From assembly GCA_020846515.1 (NCBI GenBank), contig JADLDX010000586.1:1-7877 (forward strand): a stretch of DNA of 7,877 nucleotides. The letters are read 5' to 3'. The notes below the pieces were generated by a model that saw nothing but the letters and a program-made list of their open reading frames with translations, ran no database searches and was not told the DNA's origin. The position numbers were made by a program, and so were the translations under genes. This DNA is from Pirellulaceae bacterium (GTDB taxonomy: Bacteria > Planctomycetota > Planctomycetia > Pirellulales > Pirellulaceae). Positions 1-6,363 of this stretch are shown here, in pieces. Every line of letters starts with the position of its first letter. Within the stretch, counting starts at the first letter, position 1.

Positions 1-448
1 ATTTGGCCGTCGTCTCTTCCAGGGTTTGCTGAGTGATCGTTAAGGGCTCGGCGATGCCAGGCAAGGACAGCTCGCCTACCAGGTTTGCATGTCGCTCAAC
101 GAACTTGGCTACATCGCTGGCGTCGGCCATTTGCCCGATGCTGTCGGCCACGTCGATCGTAAAGAAATCGCTGGTAGGCAAAAAGCGGTCGACGGTTTCC
201 AAGCGGATATGGTCGGCATCGATGTGCCAAGGCCGGTTCCAACCTAGCTGGCTGACCGCAGCTACGGCCGCAGCTCGTACGCTACTGGGTTCGGAACCGA
301 TAAAGTTGTGCTCGCGATTCGACTTGTTCCACACTGGCACCACGTCGACGCCATCGTCGGCTAACTTCTGAAAGGCTTTGAGTTGGGCCACGGCTTGATG
401 GGCAAAACGATCACCCACGCCGAAGGAGAAGCGTTCTAGTTCCAGCAC
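1..448 (-). CDS. uxaE: Tagaturonate epimerase family protein (UxaE-like), N-terminal part, truncated by window edge
   Basis: The gene starts at a GTG at 448 and runs off the left edge, so only the first 149 residues are visible. An in-frame TAG lies four codons upstream, so GTG is the only good start, and AGGAC sits 6 nt before it. Visible motifs are ERFSFGVGDRF (5-15), VWNKSNREH (39-47), GSEP (51-54), DADHI (77-81) and DFFTIDVADSIG (94-105), a pattern I recognise from the UxaE family. Characterised members interconvert D-tagaturonate and D-fructuronate in cytoplasmic hexuronate (pectin-type sugar) catabolism; members are about 480 residues, so roughly two thirds is missing. The family call is fairly secure from the motif run. 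The exact substrate is inferred, because planctomycete homologues may act on other sugar acids. It is divergent from the dioxygenase gene across a 199-bp gap and no other uronate gene is in view. Confidence 0.8.
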   Translation of the reverse strand, partial: MLELERFSFGVGDRFAHQAVAQLKAFQKLADDGVDVVPVWNKSNREHNFIGSEPSSVRAAAVAAVSQLGWNRPWHIDADHIRLETVDRFLPTSDFFTIDVADSIGQMADASDVAKFVERHANLVGELSLPGIAEPLTITQQTLEETTAK

Positions 449-493
449 TTTTTCGTCCTAATCGTTAGCTGTTCGCACTTCGACAAGGTGCGT

Positions 494-502
494 ATCTTAA
501 CA
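494..502 (-). promoter_or_regulatory. Candidate extended -10 element for the UxaE-like gene
   Basis: Reading leftward, TGTTAAGAT forms an extended -10 (TG, one base, TAAGAT, which matches TATAAT at four of six positions). It lies about 45 nt before the GTG start at 448. No good -35 is visible. This is only a pattern match, since planctomycete promoters are poorly defined. Confidence 0.25.
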
Positions 503-503
503 G

Positions 504-552
504 GGGGCTTGGGACTTCAGTAGCCCCGCCACTAGACTGGCCACCAGACTGG
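504..552. repeat. Small hairpin plus 12-bp tandem duplication in the divergent intergenic region
   Basis: GGGGCT (504-509) can pair with AGCCCC (522-527) over a 12-nt loop. It is followed by two adjacent 12-bp copies, CCACTAGACTGG (529-540) and CCACCAGACTGG (541-552), differing at one base. There is no T-run, so this is not a canonical terminator. It lies between two divergently transcribed genes and could equally be a regulatory site or neutral slippage. The rest of the 449-647 gap shows nothing I can interpret. Confidence 0.45.
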
Positions 553-647
553 TCGCGGCTCGTCGAAACTTTTCGCGGCCAAGCGTGTTTAATGGTAGGC
601 TTATCACCGGCTGATCACCTCATTTTGCAACTCTCAGGAAACCGATT

Positions 648-1436
648 ATGTCACGAGCTCATCTGACCAACGAGGCCCGTATCGAACAAGAGATTTTGGC
701 ACGGCAACAGGCCGGTGAACTGCCTCTCAACTTGCCACGTCGCCTGTTTACGCGCGGCCTGGCCTTTGGCGCGGCGATTTGCCTGGTGCCCGGCGCCTTT
801 GCCGATGAATTGACCAAGACGCCGCGATTGACCGAAGGCCCGTTTTACCCCGATAAGATGCCGCTGGATACCGACAATGATCTACTTATGCTCAACGACG
901 CTATCACCCCAGCCGTCGGCGAAATCACGCATTTAAGCGGTCGTATTCTCAGCACATCCGGCGAGCCCATTCGCAACGCTTTTGTCGAGATCTGGCAAGT
1001 CGATAACAACGGTGCCTATCTGCATAGCGGCACTTCCAATCGCGACAAGCAGGACAAAAACTTTCAAGGCTACGGCCGCTTCTTGACTGATTCCCAGGGC
1101 AATTATTACTTCCGCACGATCAAGCCCGTTCCCTATCCAGGACGTACTCCCCACATCCATTTCGGTGTCAGCCGCAATGGAAAACGCATCTTGACCACCC
1201 AGTTGCTGATCAAAGGCCATCCGCAAAACGATCGTGATGGTGTGACGCGCGAAGTCAGCGATCCAAAGCTGCGTGAGTTGATCATGGCTGACTTTGCTCC
1301 GATCAAGGAATCCAAAATCGGCGAATTGGCTGCGAAGTTTGACTTGATCATCGGCGCTACTCCCAATGAACAAGAGGACGGCGCGATTCAAGGCGGCATC
1401 GGCAAGCCCGAAGTTCGCGGCCGACGTCGCGGCTAA
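648..1436 (+). CDS. Exported intradiol ring-cleavage dioxygenase (protocatechuate 3,4-dioxygenase beta-like)
   Basis: The ATG at 648 has AGGAA 7 nt upstream (636-640). The 262-residue product resembles the beta chain of protocatechuate 3,4-dioxygenase, a non-haem Fe(III) enzyme that opens catechol-type rings between the two hydroxyls. All four expected iron ligands are present: Tyr124 (after DNNGA), Tyr163 (in PVPYPGR), His169 and His171 (PHIHF). Supporting motifs are LTEGPFYP (61-68), WQVDNNGAY (116-124) and FLTDSQGNYYF (145-155). Unlike the classical cytoplasmic enzyme, it has an N-terminal Arg-Arg pair (31-32) followed by a hydrophobic stretch ending in AFA (50-52), which looks like a twin-arginine (Tat) signal, so periplasmic export after folding is inferred. 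No alpha subunit or beta-ketoadipate gene is nearby, so the substrate is unknown. The C-terminal tail (about 243-262) is Gly/Arg-rich and probably disordered. Confidence 0.85.
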   Translation: MSRAHLTNEARIEQEILARQQAGELPLNLPRRLFTRGLAFGAAICLVPGAFADELTKTPRLTEGPFYPDKMPLDTDNDLLMLNDAITPAVGEITHLSGRILSTSGEPIRNAFVEIWQVDNNGAYLHSGTSNRDKQDKNFQGYGRFLTDSQGNYYFRTIKPVPYPGRTPHIHFGVSRNGKRILTTQLLIKGHPQNDRDGVTREVSDPKLRELIMADFAPIKESKIGELAAKFDLIIGATPNEQEDGAIQGGIGKPEVRGRRRG

Positions 1437-1471
1437 AACGCGTTAGCGCCGGCCCGTTGGTACTGAATGGA

Positions 1472-1527
1472 AGCGGTACGGCGCAAGCCGTCCGGTCGCA
1501 GCACCGGACGGCTTGCGCCGTACCGCT
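1472..1527. repeat. Perfect 25-bp inverted repeat with 6-nt spacer (REP-like pair)
   Basis: The arm at 1472-1496 is the exact reverse complement of 1503-1527, with CGCAGC between them. Each arm also contains its own small hairpin: in the left arm ACGGC (1478-1482) pairs with GCCGT (1487-1491) around GCAA, a GNRA-type tetraloop. The two-level structure, short units that fold alone and also pair head-to-head, resembles bacterial REP/BIME elements. It lies 35 bp after the dioxygenase stop and could stabilise the 3' end of that transcript. There is no T-run after it, so intrinsic termination is not supported. Confidence 0.8.
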
Positions 1528-1536
1528 ACAAGTGTA

Positions 1537-1561
1537 ACCGGACGGCTTGCGCCGTGCCGCT
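1537..1561. repeat. Third copy of the 25-nt REP-like unit
   Basis: This is a direct copy of the right arm of the preceding inverted repeat (1503-1527), differing at one base (G instead of A in the CCGTACCGC part). It starts 9 bp after that arm ends. The three copies suggest a local cluster of a dispersed palindromic family rather than a one-off hairpin. The remaining 1562-1637 leader shows only the ribosome binding site of the next gene. Confidence 0.75.
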
Positions 1562-1637
1562 TCAAAGCGGGACCGGCGGCTGATGAACCACGCCTTACAT
1601 TTCTTTTCTAAATAGGTCTTATCTAAAGGGATTGATG

Positions 1638-3038
1638 ATGAATCGGACGCTTATGTGTTTGAGTGCTTGTGCTTGGCTGAGCTGGTCGACTTTGGTGCCA
1701 GCGGCCGATTGGAGTCGCTTTCGCGGCCCCAACGGCTCGGGCATATCTACTGATGCCCATGAACTGCCCAGCGAGTTCAGCCCGACCAAGAATTTGCAAT
1801 GGAAAGGTCCCTTGCCCGGTCCCGGATCATCGTCGCCCATCGTTGTGGGCAATCGCGTGCTGGTGACCTGCTGGACGGGATACGGCGTATCGCGCGAAGA
1901 ACCCGGCGATATGAAGGCACTGAAATTACACCTGCTATGCTTCGATCGCAACACAGGCAAACAACTGTGGGATCGTAGCGTCGATCCCTACTACCCCGAA
2001 GAAGAATACAGTGGCATGTTCGCCGAACATGGATACGCCTCTCACACGCCTGCCAGCGATGGCGAGCGTGTGTATGTATTTTTCGGCAAAGCCGGTATCC
2101 ATGCGTTCGACATGGAAGGCAAACCTCTGTGGAACAAATCGGTTGGTACCGGTATCGGGTTTCGCAATTGGGGCACATCGTCCAGTCCTGTGCTCTACAA
2201 GGATCTGGTCATCGTGACAGCTGCCGCCGAGAGCCAAGCTCTGGTCGCGTTCAATAAACGCACAGGTGAACAAGTTTGGAAGCAAGAAGCGGACGGCTTG
2301 ACCGGCACCTGGGGAACACCCGTGCTGGTGGAAGTCGACTCGTCACGTACCGATTTGGTAATTGGTGTGCCCTTTGAAATTTGGGGCATCAATCCCGATA
2401 CCGGTAAACTGCGCTGGTATTGTGAAGCCTCGCAAGATGAATCGTTTTGTTCGAGCGTCGTCGCTTCCGGCGATACGGTATACGCCATCGAAGGCCGCAG
2501 CGGTGGCGCGTTCGCCGTTCGCGCCGGTGGCAAGGATGATGTCACCAAGACGCATATGGTGTGGAGCGGATCTAATCGCAATCGCATTGGCACCCCAGTC
2601 GTCGTCGATGGAAAATTACTTTACATGTACAGTAAAGTGATCAATTGCGTAGACGCCAAAACCGGTGCTGAAATTTACCAAGGGCGATTGACTGCGAAGC
2701 CTGGCAGTGCGCCAGCCGGTGCCCCAGCAGACGCCGGTGCCGGACAGCCGCGTGGGCCTGGTGGATTTGGGGGATTTGGTGGCGGGCGCGGCGGTCGCGG
2801 AGGCGGCATGGGCGGCATGGGCGGACAAGACTATTCGTCACCCGTCGTAGGCGATGGCAAACTGTATTACGTCGCTCGCAATGGAGATATCTATGTTCTC
2901 CAGCTAGGCTCCAGCTTTAAACAACTGTCCGTCAACCGACTGACCGAAGAGACCGAAGACTTTAGTGGCTCACCGGCGATTAGCGATAAGCAGATCTTCA
3001 TTCGCTCGAGCAAGCACTTGTATAGCGTTAGCCAATAG
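1638..3038 (+). CDS. Secreted PQQ-like beta-propeller repeat protein
   Basis: Three start codons follow one another in frame: TTG 1632, ATG 1635 and ATG 1638. AAGGG at 1626-1630 is 7 nt before the last, so 1638 is preferred, giving 466 residues. A signal peptide (about 1-23) precedes a mature start with DWSRFRGPNGSG, a signature I associate with planctomycete PQQ-like proteins. Blade-type repeats ending in aromatic residues are visible as FDRNTGKQLW (102-111), FDMEGKPLW (157-165), FNKRTGEQVW (205-214), INPDTGKLRW (251-260) and VDAKTGAEIY (338-347). These are features of a BamB/quinoprotein-type propeller, but no catalytic dehydrogenase features are evident, so binding or scaffold roles are more likely than an enzyme. 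Residues about 356-397 form an Ala/Pro then Gly-rich insert between blades, followed by another blade repeat. True BamB is a possible alternative, but the family label is safer. Confidence 0.85.
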   Translation: MNRTLMCLSACAWLSWSTLVPAADWSRFRGPNGSGISTDAHELPSEFSPTKNLQWKGPLPGPGSSSPIVVGNRVLVTCWTGYGVSREEPGDMKALKLHLLCFDRNTGKQLWDRSVDPYYPEEEYSGMFAEHGYASHTPASDGERVYVFFGKAGIHAFDMEGKPLWNKSVGTGIGFRNWGTSSSPVLYKDLVIVTAAAESQALVAFNKRTGEQVWKQEADGLTGTWGTPVLVEVDSSRTDLVIGVPFEIWGINPDTGKLRWYCEASQDESFCSSVVASGDTVYAIEGRSGGAFAVRAGGKDDVTKTHMVWSGSNRNRIGTPVVVDGKLLYMYSKVINCVDAKTGAEIYQGRLTAKPGSAPAGAPADAGAGQPRGPGGFGGFGGGRGGRGGGMGGMGGQDYSSPVVGDGKLYYVARNGDIYVLQLGSSFKQLSVNRLTEETEDFSGSPAISDKQIFIRSSKHLYSVSQ

Positions 3039-3045
3039 CGTTGAA

Positions 3046-3080
3046 TTAACCCTCCCGCTGCGGAGCTGTGGAAGGGTTAA
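3046..3080. terminator. Hairpin after the PQQ-like gene, possible terminator
   Basis: TTAACCCT (3046-3053) pairs perfectly with AGGGTTAA (3073-3080), and the inner part pairs with mismatches. It starts 8 bp after the stop of the plus-strand gene. No clear T-run follows, so factor-independent termination is possible but unproven. Its CCCTCCCGCTGCG core is shared with the next hairpin. Confidence 0.5.
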
Positions 3081-3088
3081 TTGAACTA

Positions 3089-3276
3089 ACCCTCCCGCTG
3101 CGTAGCAGTGGGAGGGTCGACTGGCGTCAGCTCAGTCGGGGAGGGGGCCTCCCGTGCTAACCAAAGCCAGACGCGCTTCGCTGCCGACTCGTCTGTGCGG
3201 CGCACGCCCCCTCCCCGAAAAAGCAGGCTGAACGCCTGTTTTTCGACCCTCCCTAAGCTGCGCTTGGGAGGGTTAG
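3089..3276. repeat. Composite nested-palindrome element with hairpin ends
   Basis: The left end is a 13-bp hairpin (3089-3117; outer arms ACCCTCCC and GGGAGGGT, loop GTA, one G-T pair). The right end is a similar hairpin (3246-3273; same outer arms, inner AAGC/GCTT). The two ends are also inverted copies of each other, since CTAACCCTCCC on the left matches GGGAGGGTTAG on the right. Inside, TCGGGGAGGGGGC (3136-3148) pairs perfectly with GCCCCCTCCCCGA (3206-3218), and GTGC/GCAC (3154-3157, 3202-3205) continue the stem after a 5-nt bulge. The element fills most of the gap between convergent genes. It looks like a non-autonomous dispersed repeat; no reading frame in it looks like a gene. Confidence 0.7.
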
Positions 3277-3300
3277 TTCTGCTGCTGCGCAGCTGCAGAA
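3277..3300 (-). terminator. Palindrome just after the oxidoreductase stop, candidate end of the lpx operon
   Basis: The 24-nt sequence is a near-perfect palindrome: TTCTGC, T, GCTGC, then GCAGC, T, GCAGAA. The only mismatch is T opposite T. It begins 2 nt downstream of the stop codon of the last minus-strand gene. With no spacer loop and no T-run it is not a textbook terminator, but its position makes 3'-end formation or transcript protection plausible. Confidence 0.4.
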
Positions 3301-3302
3301 AT

Positions 3303-4415
3303 CTAGCCAGCGCGGCGGCTTGGGCCTTTGCGCTCGCCAGGTTGAGGCAGCGGTAGAATCTTCGGATGCGTCGCCGCGCCCGGGCCGATTTGCCAAGGTC
3401 GGCTTTGCTCGCCCTCCCAGCCGTGCGTGGCAATCTGATCCAGAATCAGACCAGCCAGCTTGAGGGCATTGGTGCCATCTTCACCGGTCACCATGGGAGC
3501 AGCATGCGTACGAATGCTCAATGCAAAATCATTCTGCTCGTCCAAGATCGCGTTGCGGGGTTCAGCCGGCAATGTTTCTACCTTGAACAGCTCGCCAAAG
3601 ATGTTGCCCTTGGCGACCGCGCGCTGCTCGGCTGACAAGTCGTCCAGATGAACTTCTCGATCGAGTATGTCCACCGACGGCTTAACTAAACGCACTTCAT
3701 TTTTTGAAAAGTCAATTTCGGCCATCGATGTCGTGGTGAAGACTGACATGCGTCGAGTGGCTTCCAGCGACACGCGCGAGGCTTTGAAGTTGGCGATGCA
3801 ACCATTGGCAAAGGTCACGCGGGCCTCGGCTAGATCTTCGCGTTGACCAAGCAGCGACAGGCCGCAAGCGGACACGGAGGTAACCGGGCTGCGCACCAGG
3901 CTCAGCACCAGATCGATATCGTGAATCATCAGATCGTGAACCACACCGATGTCGGTGCTGCGACCACTGTAGGCACCTGCCCGCACGCAGTCGATATACT
4001 TCGGTGCGCCCAGGTGAGCTTGAACGGCTGTCCAACTGGGATTAAATCGCTCGACATGACCAACTTGCAACACCAGGTCATGACGCCGGGCGATTTGCAC
4101 TAGGCGGTCAGCTTGATCCGGTGTGGAAGCCAAGGGTTTTTCGACGAGCACGTGAACACCGGCGCGGAGCAATTCGCTAGCGACATCGTAATGATAGATG
4201 GTAGGCGTAGCGATGATGGCTGCTTCCATCTGGCCGATCAGTGATCGATAGTCTTCGAAGGTTGGCAGCTCCAACTCGCTGGCCACGGTCGTGCGCGCGG
4301 CTGCGGCCGGTTCAACGACTCCGACCACTTCCAGTTGTTCGTTGCCTTTGGCCAGTCGTGCGTGGATCCGTCCTAGATGACCGGCCCCGATGATCGCTAC
4401 TTTCAGCTTGCTCAC
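3303..4415 (-). CDS. Gfo/Idh/MocA-family NAD(P)-dependent oxidoreductase of the lpx operon, GnnA-like
   Basis: This is a 370-residue sugar dehydrogenase. An N-terminal Rossmann fold carries GAGHLG (10-15); EKP (92-94) supplies the usual active-site Lys, and HDLMIHDID (160-168) carries the likely catalytic His165. FANGCIANFKASRVS (202-216) is a motif I recall from oxidoreductases encoded next to lpxA in other phyla. The GTG start at 4415 overlaps the lpxA stop in GTGA, so translation is coupled, and GGAG lies 9 nt upstream. In Acidithiobacillus ferrooxidans a family member at this position, GnnA, oxidises the 3-hydroxyl of UDP-GlcNAc before GnnB transaminates it. That role is inferred here; no GnnB is in view, and the gene is last in the block. 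Residues after about 335 form a basic, Pro-rich tail. The family call is firm, the substrate only plausible. Confidence 0.88.
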   Translation of the reverse strand: MSKLKVAIIGAGHLGRIHARLAKGNEQLEVVGVVEPAAAARTTVASELELPTFEDYRSLIGQMEAAIIATPTIYHYDVASELLRAGVHVLVEKPLASTPDQADRLVQIARRHDLVLQVGHVERFNPSWTAVQAHLGAPKYIDCVRAGAYSGRSTDIGVVHDLMIHDIDLVLSLVRSPVTSVSACGLSLLGQREDLAEARVTFANGCIANFKASRVSLEATRRMSVFTTTSMAEIDFSKNEVRLVKPSVDILDREVHLDDLSAEQRAVAKGNIFGELFKVETLPAEPRNAILDEQNDFALSIRTHAAPMVTGEDGTNALKLAGLILDQIATHGWEGEQSRPWQIGPGAATHPKILPLPQPGERKGPSRRAG

Positions 4416-5218
4416 GCTGCTTTTCTCCGATCGCGCCCACGGCCATGTCGGCCTAGTTGCGAGTTTTCGATGAATTCAAACAGGACTTGTAGTTCGGGCA
4501 TTAACTTGCCACCGGCTGCCAGAATCTCGCGGGCATGTTCCATGCCGACACGGGAACGATAGAGCAGTCGATAGGCTTCCATCAAAGCCTTGATGGCTTC
4601 GGCTGAAAAATTCTTGCGTTTGAGAGCGACGACGTTTACCGTGCGTGGACGCGCTGGAAAGCCTTCGACCAACCTATAGGGCGGTACGTCATGCAACACG
4701 CGGCTTAAACCGCTTACGAAGCTATAGCAGCCAATCGAAGCGAAGTGATGAACGGCAGCGCCGCCGCTGAGCGTTGCATCGTGTTCGACGTGTACGTGGC
4801 CACCCAGCATGACGTTGTTGGCCATGATGACTCGATCGCCAACTTTACAATCGTGAGCCACATGGCTGCAGGTCATAAAGTAGCAGTCGTTGCCCACTGA
4901 GGTGATCCCATCTTCTTTTTCCGTCGCGCGATTGATCGTCACCGCCTCGCGTAGCACGTTACCGTCACCAATGATGACCTGGGTGGGCGTGCCTTTGTAA
5001 GACAAATCCTGTGGCTCGGCGCCGATGACCACGTTGGGGAACAAATGATTGTTGCGACCGATGCGCGAGTTACCGCTGATGGTTACGTTGTTTTCCAAAC
5101 GCGTCCCGCGGCCGATCTGCACGCCGGCACCGATCACGCAATGGTGGCCAATGCGAACTTCGTCATCCAGTTCGGCTCTGGGATCAACGACAGCCGTATG
5201 AGCTATGATGGTGGACAT
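4412..5218 (-). CDS. lpxA: Acyl-[ACP]-UDP-N-acetylglucosamine O-acyltransferase
   Basis: LpxA transfers a 3-hydroxyacyl chain from acyl carrier protein to the 3-position of UDP-GlcNAc, the first step of lipid A synthesis, in the cytoplasm as a trimer. The 268-residue protein shows left-handed beta-helix hexapeptide repeats (about 20-180) and the C-terminal helical domain. CSHVAHDC (117-124) contains the catalytic base His122, matching E. coli His125. His141 (LGGHV), His157 (AVHHF) and GAEPQDLSYKG (66-76) are conserved. The residue aligned with E. coli chain-length determinant Gly173 is also Gly (170), which would permit long acyl chains. The open frame extends to a TTG at 5245, but ATG 5218 is preferred: GGAAAG is 8 nt upstream and STIIAHTAVVDPRAEL then aligns with the family N-terminus. 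It lies 36 nt after lpxC and overlaps the next gene by 4 nt. Confidence 0.96.
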   Translation of the reverse strand: MSTIIAHTAVVDPRAELDDEVRIGHHCVIGAGVQIGRGTRLENNVTISGNSRIGRNNHLFPNVVIGAEPQDLSYKGTPTQVIIGDGNVLREAVTINRATEKEDGITSVGNDCYFMTCSHVAHDCKVGDRVIMANNVMLGGHVHVEHDATLSGGAAVHHFASIGCYSFVSGLSRVLHDVPPYRLVEGFPARPRTVNVVALKRKNFSAEAIKALMEAYRLLYRSRVGMEHAREILAAGGKLMPELQVLFEFIENSQLGRHGRGRDRRKAA

Positions 5219-5254
5219 CGGTGCAGCTTTCCAACTCTGGGTCAAATAAGGGCG

Positions 5255-6190
5255 TTAAGCGATCCGTCGCTTGTCTTCCGGTTGACTGTGTAAATCTTGA
5301 CTGTGTAAACCTGGGTTATGCATCGTGCCATGGGCGGCTTTAAAGAACTCTTCGCGCAGCGCGCTGGCCAGTCGCCCGTTCAGTTGATGCCCACTCCGAT
5401 GCGCGACGACTCTTCCTACCAAGTCGAAGCCCACCAACGCTAGATCACCTAGCAGGTCTAGGGCCTTATGGCGTGGACATTCGTCGAGAAATCTCAATTG
5501 ATTATCGATGGGACCTTGGTCGCCGAAGACTAGTAAGTCGCGCGAGGTAACGTGCTGCGCGATGCCTTTACTCTGCAGATGCTGGGCTTCGGCCAGCGTC
5601 AAGAACGTGCGAGCTTGGGCCAATTCGTGGACGAAGGTCGATTCGTTGACTGGGCAGGCAAACGAGCCACGACCGATGGAGCTGTCTGGTCCGTAGTCGA
5701 GTTGATATTCGATGGACAATCCGCTGTGCGCTGGATCGGGGAAGGCCATCACCCATTGCGAGTCACTGCCGACTCGTAGCGGTTGTGCGATGGTGTATGT
5801 GGGTCGATGGGCCGTTTGCACGGTCCGTCCGGCGGCTTCGAGAGCCAGTGTGTAAGCGTGGCTGCTGCCATCCAAGCCGGGCATTTCACAGCTTGTACAA
5901 TGCACTTCGACATTATCGATCTTCAGGCCGTATAGGGCTGACATGACATGTTCGATCATATCGACCACGGCGGAACCGTTGGCCAGGCGTGTGCGCAGCG
6001 CCATATCGATTCGGTTGTCAGCGATGGCTTCTACGCGTGGGTTGTCGGGCAAGTCGGTGCGGACAAATTGAATACCCGATCCAGCGGGCGCAGGGAAGAA
6101 CGTCAGCGTGATAGGTTGACTGGACCAATATCCGCGACCAGTTACCTGGCACGGACGGCTGAGCGTATGCTGAAATCGAGTGGCCGACAT
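5255..6190 (-). CDS. lpxC: UDP-3-O-acyl-N-acetylglucosamine deacetylase
   Basis: LpxC is the zinc amidase that removes the 2-N-acetyl group in the committed step of lipid A synthesis. Zinc ligands matching E. coli His79, His238 and Asp242 are His81 (IEHVMSAL), His241 and Asp245 (RHKALDLLGD). Glu80, Asp249 and His268 (HRSGHQLN) complete the active site, and MPGLDGSS (103-110) is the family core motif. The classical GLHTG motif near residue 19 is replaced by GRGYWSS, so its His is absent. The frame opens at 6265, but ATG 6190 is preferred: AGGA lies about 5 nt upstream and the resulting 311 residues match the usual length of about 305, with SATRFQHTL aligning to the family start. There is no FabZ fusion. 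The C-terminal tail contains a duplicated DLHSQ-type unit. It precedes lpxA in the same direction. Confidence 0.96.
   Translation of the reverse strand: MSATRFQHTLSRPCQVTGRGYWSSQPITLTFFPAPAGSGIQFVRTDLPDNPRVEAIADNRIDMALRTRLANGSAVVDMIEHVMSALYGLKIDNVEVHCTSCEMPGLDGSSHAYTLALEAAGRTVQTAHRPTYTIAQPLRVGSDSQWVMAFPDPAHSGLSIEYQLDYGPDSSIGRGSFACPVNESTFVHELAQARTFLTLAEAQHLQSKGIAQHVTSRDLLVFGDQGPIDNQLRFLDECPRHKALDLLGDLALVGFDLVGRVVAHRSGHQLNGRLASALREEFFKAAHGTMHNPGLHSQDLHSQPEDKRRIA
5282..5309. repeat. 15-bp-period tandem duplication in the 3' end of lpxC
   Basis: TTGACTGTGTAAA occurs at 5282-5294 and again at 5297-5309. In the protein this encodes the repeated LHSQ of the LpxC tail, outside the catalytic domain, so it is probably neutral slippage. 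Confidence 0.6.
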
Positions 6191-6242
6191 GACATTCCTG
6201 TCTAATCGCGGGCTATGCTGACTACCTGCCACCACGACACTG

Positions 6243-6272
6243 GACTGCATGTCTTCTGACTGCACGTCTTCT
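6243..6272. repeat. 15-bp tandem duplication upstream of lpxC
   Basis: GACTGCATGTCTTCT (6243-6257) is followed directly by GACTGCACGTCTTCT (6258-6272), with one mismatch. It lies in the ompH-lpxC gap. It also creates the tandem in-frame ATG codons that would extend the lpxC frame to 6265, which is one reason to distrust that longer start. Confidence 0.65.
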
Positions 6273-6363
6273 GACTACATAGGTCCCAGGTGTGGTTCGG
6301 TCCAGGTGTGAGCGCTACCGCGAAACGATTAATCCGTTAATTCGTTGGCGCGTTGGGTGCAGG

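Noticed and set aside
33..371. 112-codon plus-strand open frame
   Set aside because: It lies opposite the UxaE-like gene, which has clear family motifs; the plus-strand translation has no recognisable features.
933..1391. 152-codon minus-strand open frame inside the dioxygenase gene
   Set aside because: It is antisense to a gene with intact iron-ligand motifs, and its translation resembles no family I know.
1472..1561. CRISPR array
   Set aside because: There are only three units, two in inverted orientation, with 6- and 9-nt spacers; this is a palindromic repeat cluster.
1632..1637. TTG or first ATG as the start of the PQQ-like gene
   Set aside because: The ribosome binding site is only 1-4 nt away from these, against 7 nt from ATG 1638; the difference is at most two residues.
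1638..3038. Assignment as BamB or a PQQ-dependent alcohol dehydrogenase
   Set aside because: Propeller blades are clear, but there is no dehydrogenase active-site pattern and no bam context; the generic family label is what the sequence supports.
3086..3433. 115-codon minus-strand frame across the convergent gap
   Set aside because: It runs through palindromic repeats into the end of the oxidoreductase gene and has no protein-like pattern.
5255..6190. LpxC-FabZ fusion as in Bacteroidetes
   Set aside because: The protein ends shortly after the LpxC domain, with no FabZ hot-dog domain.
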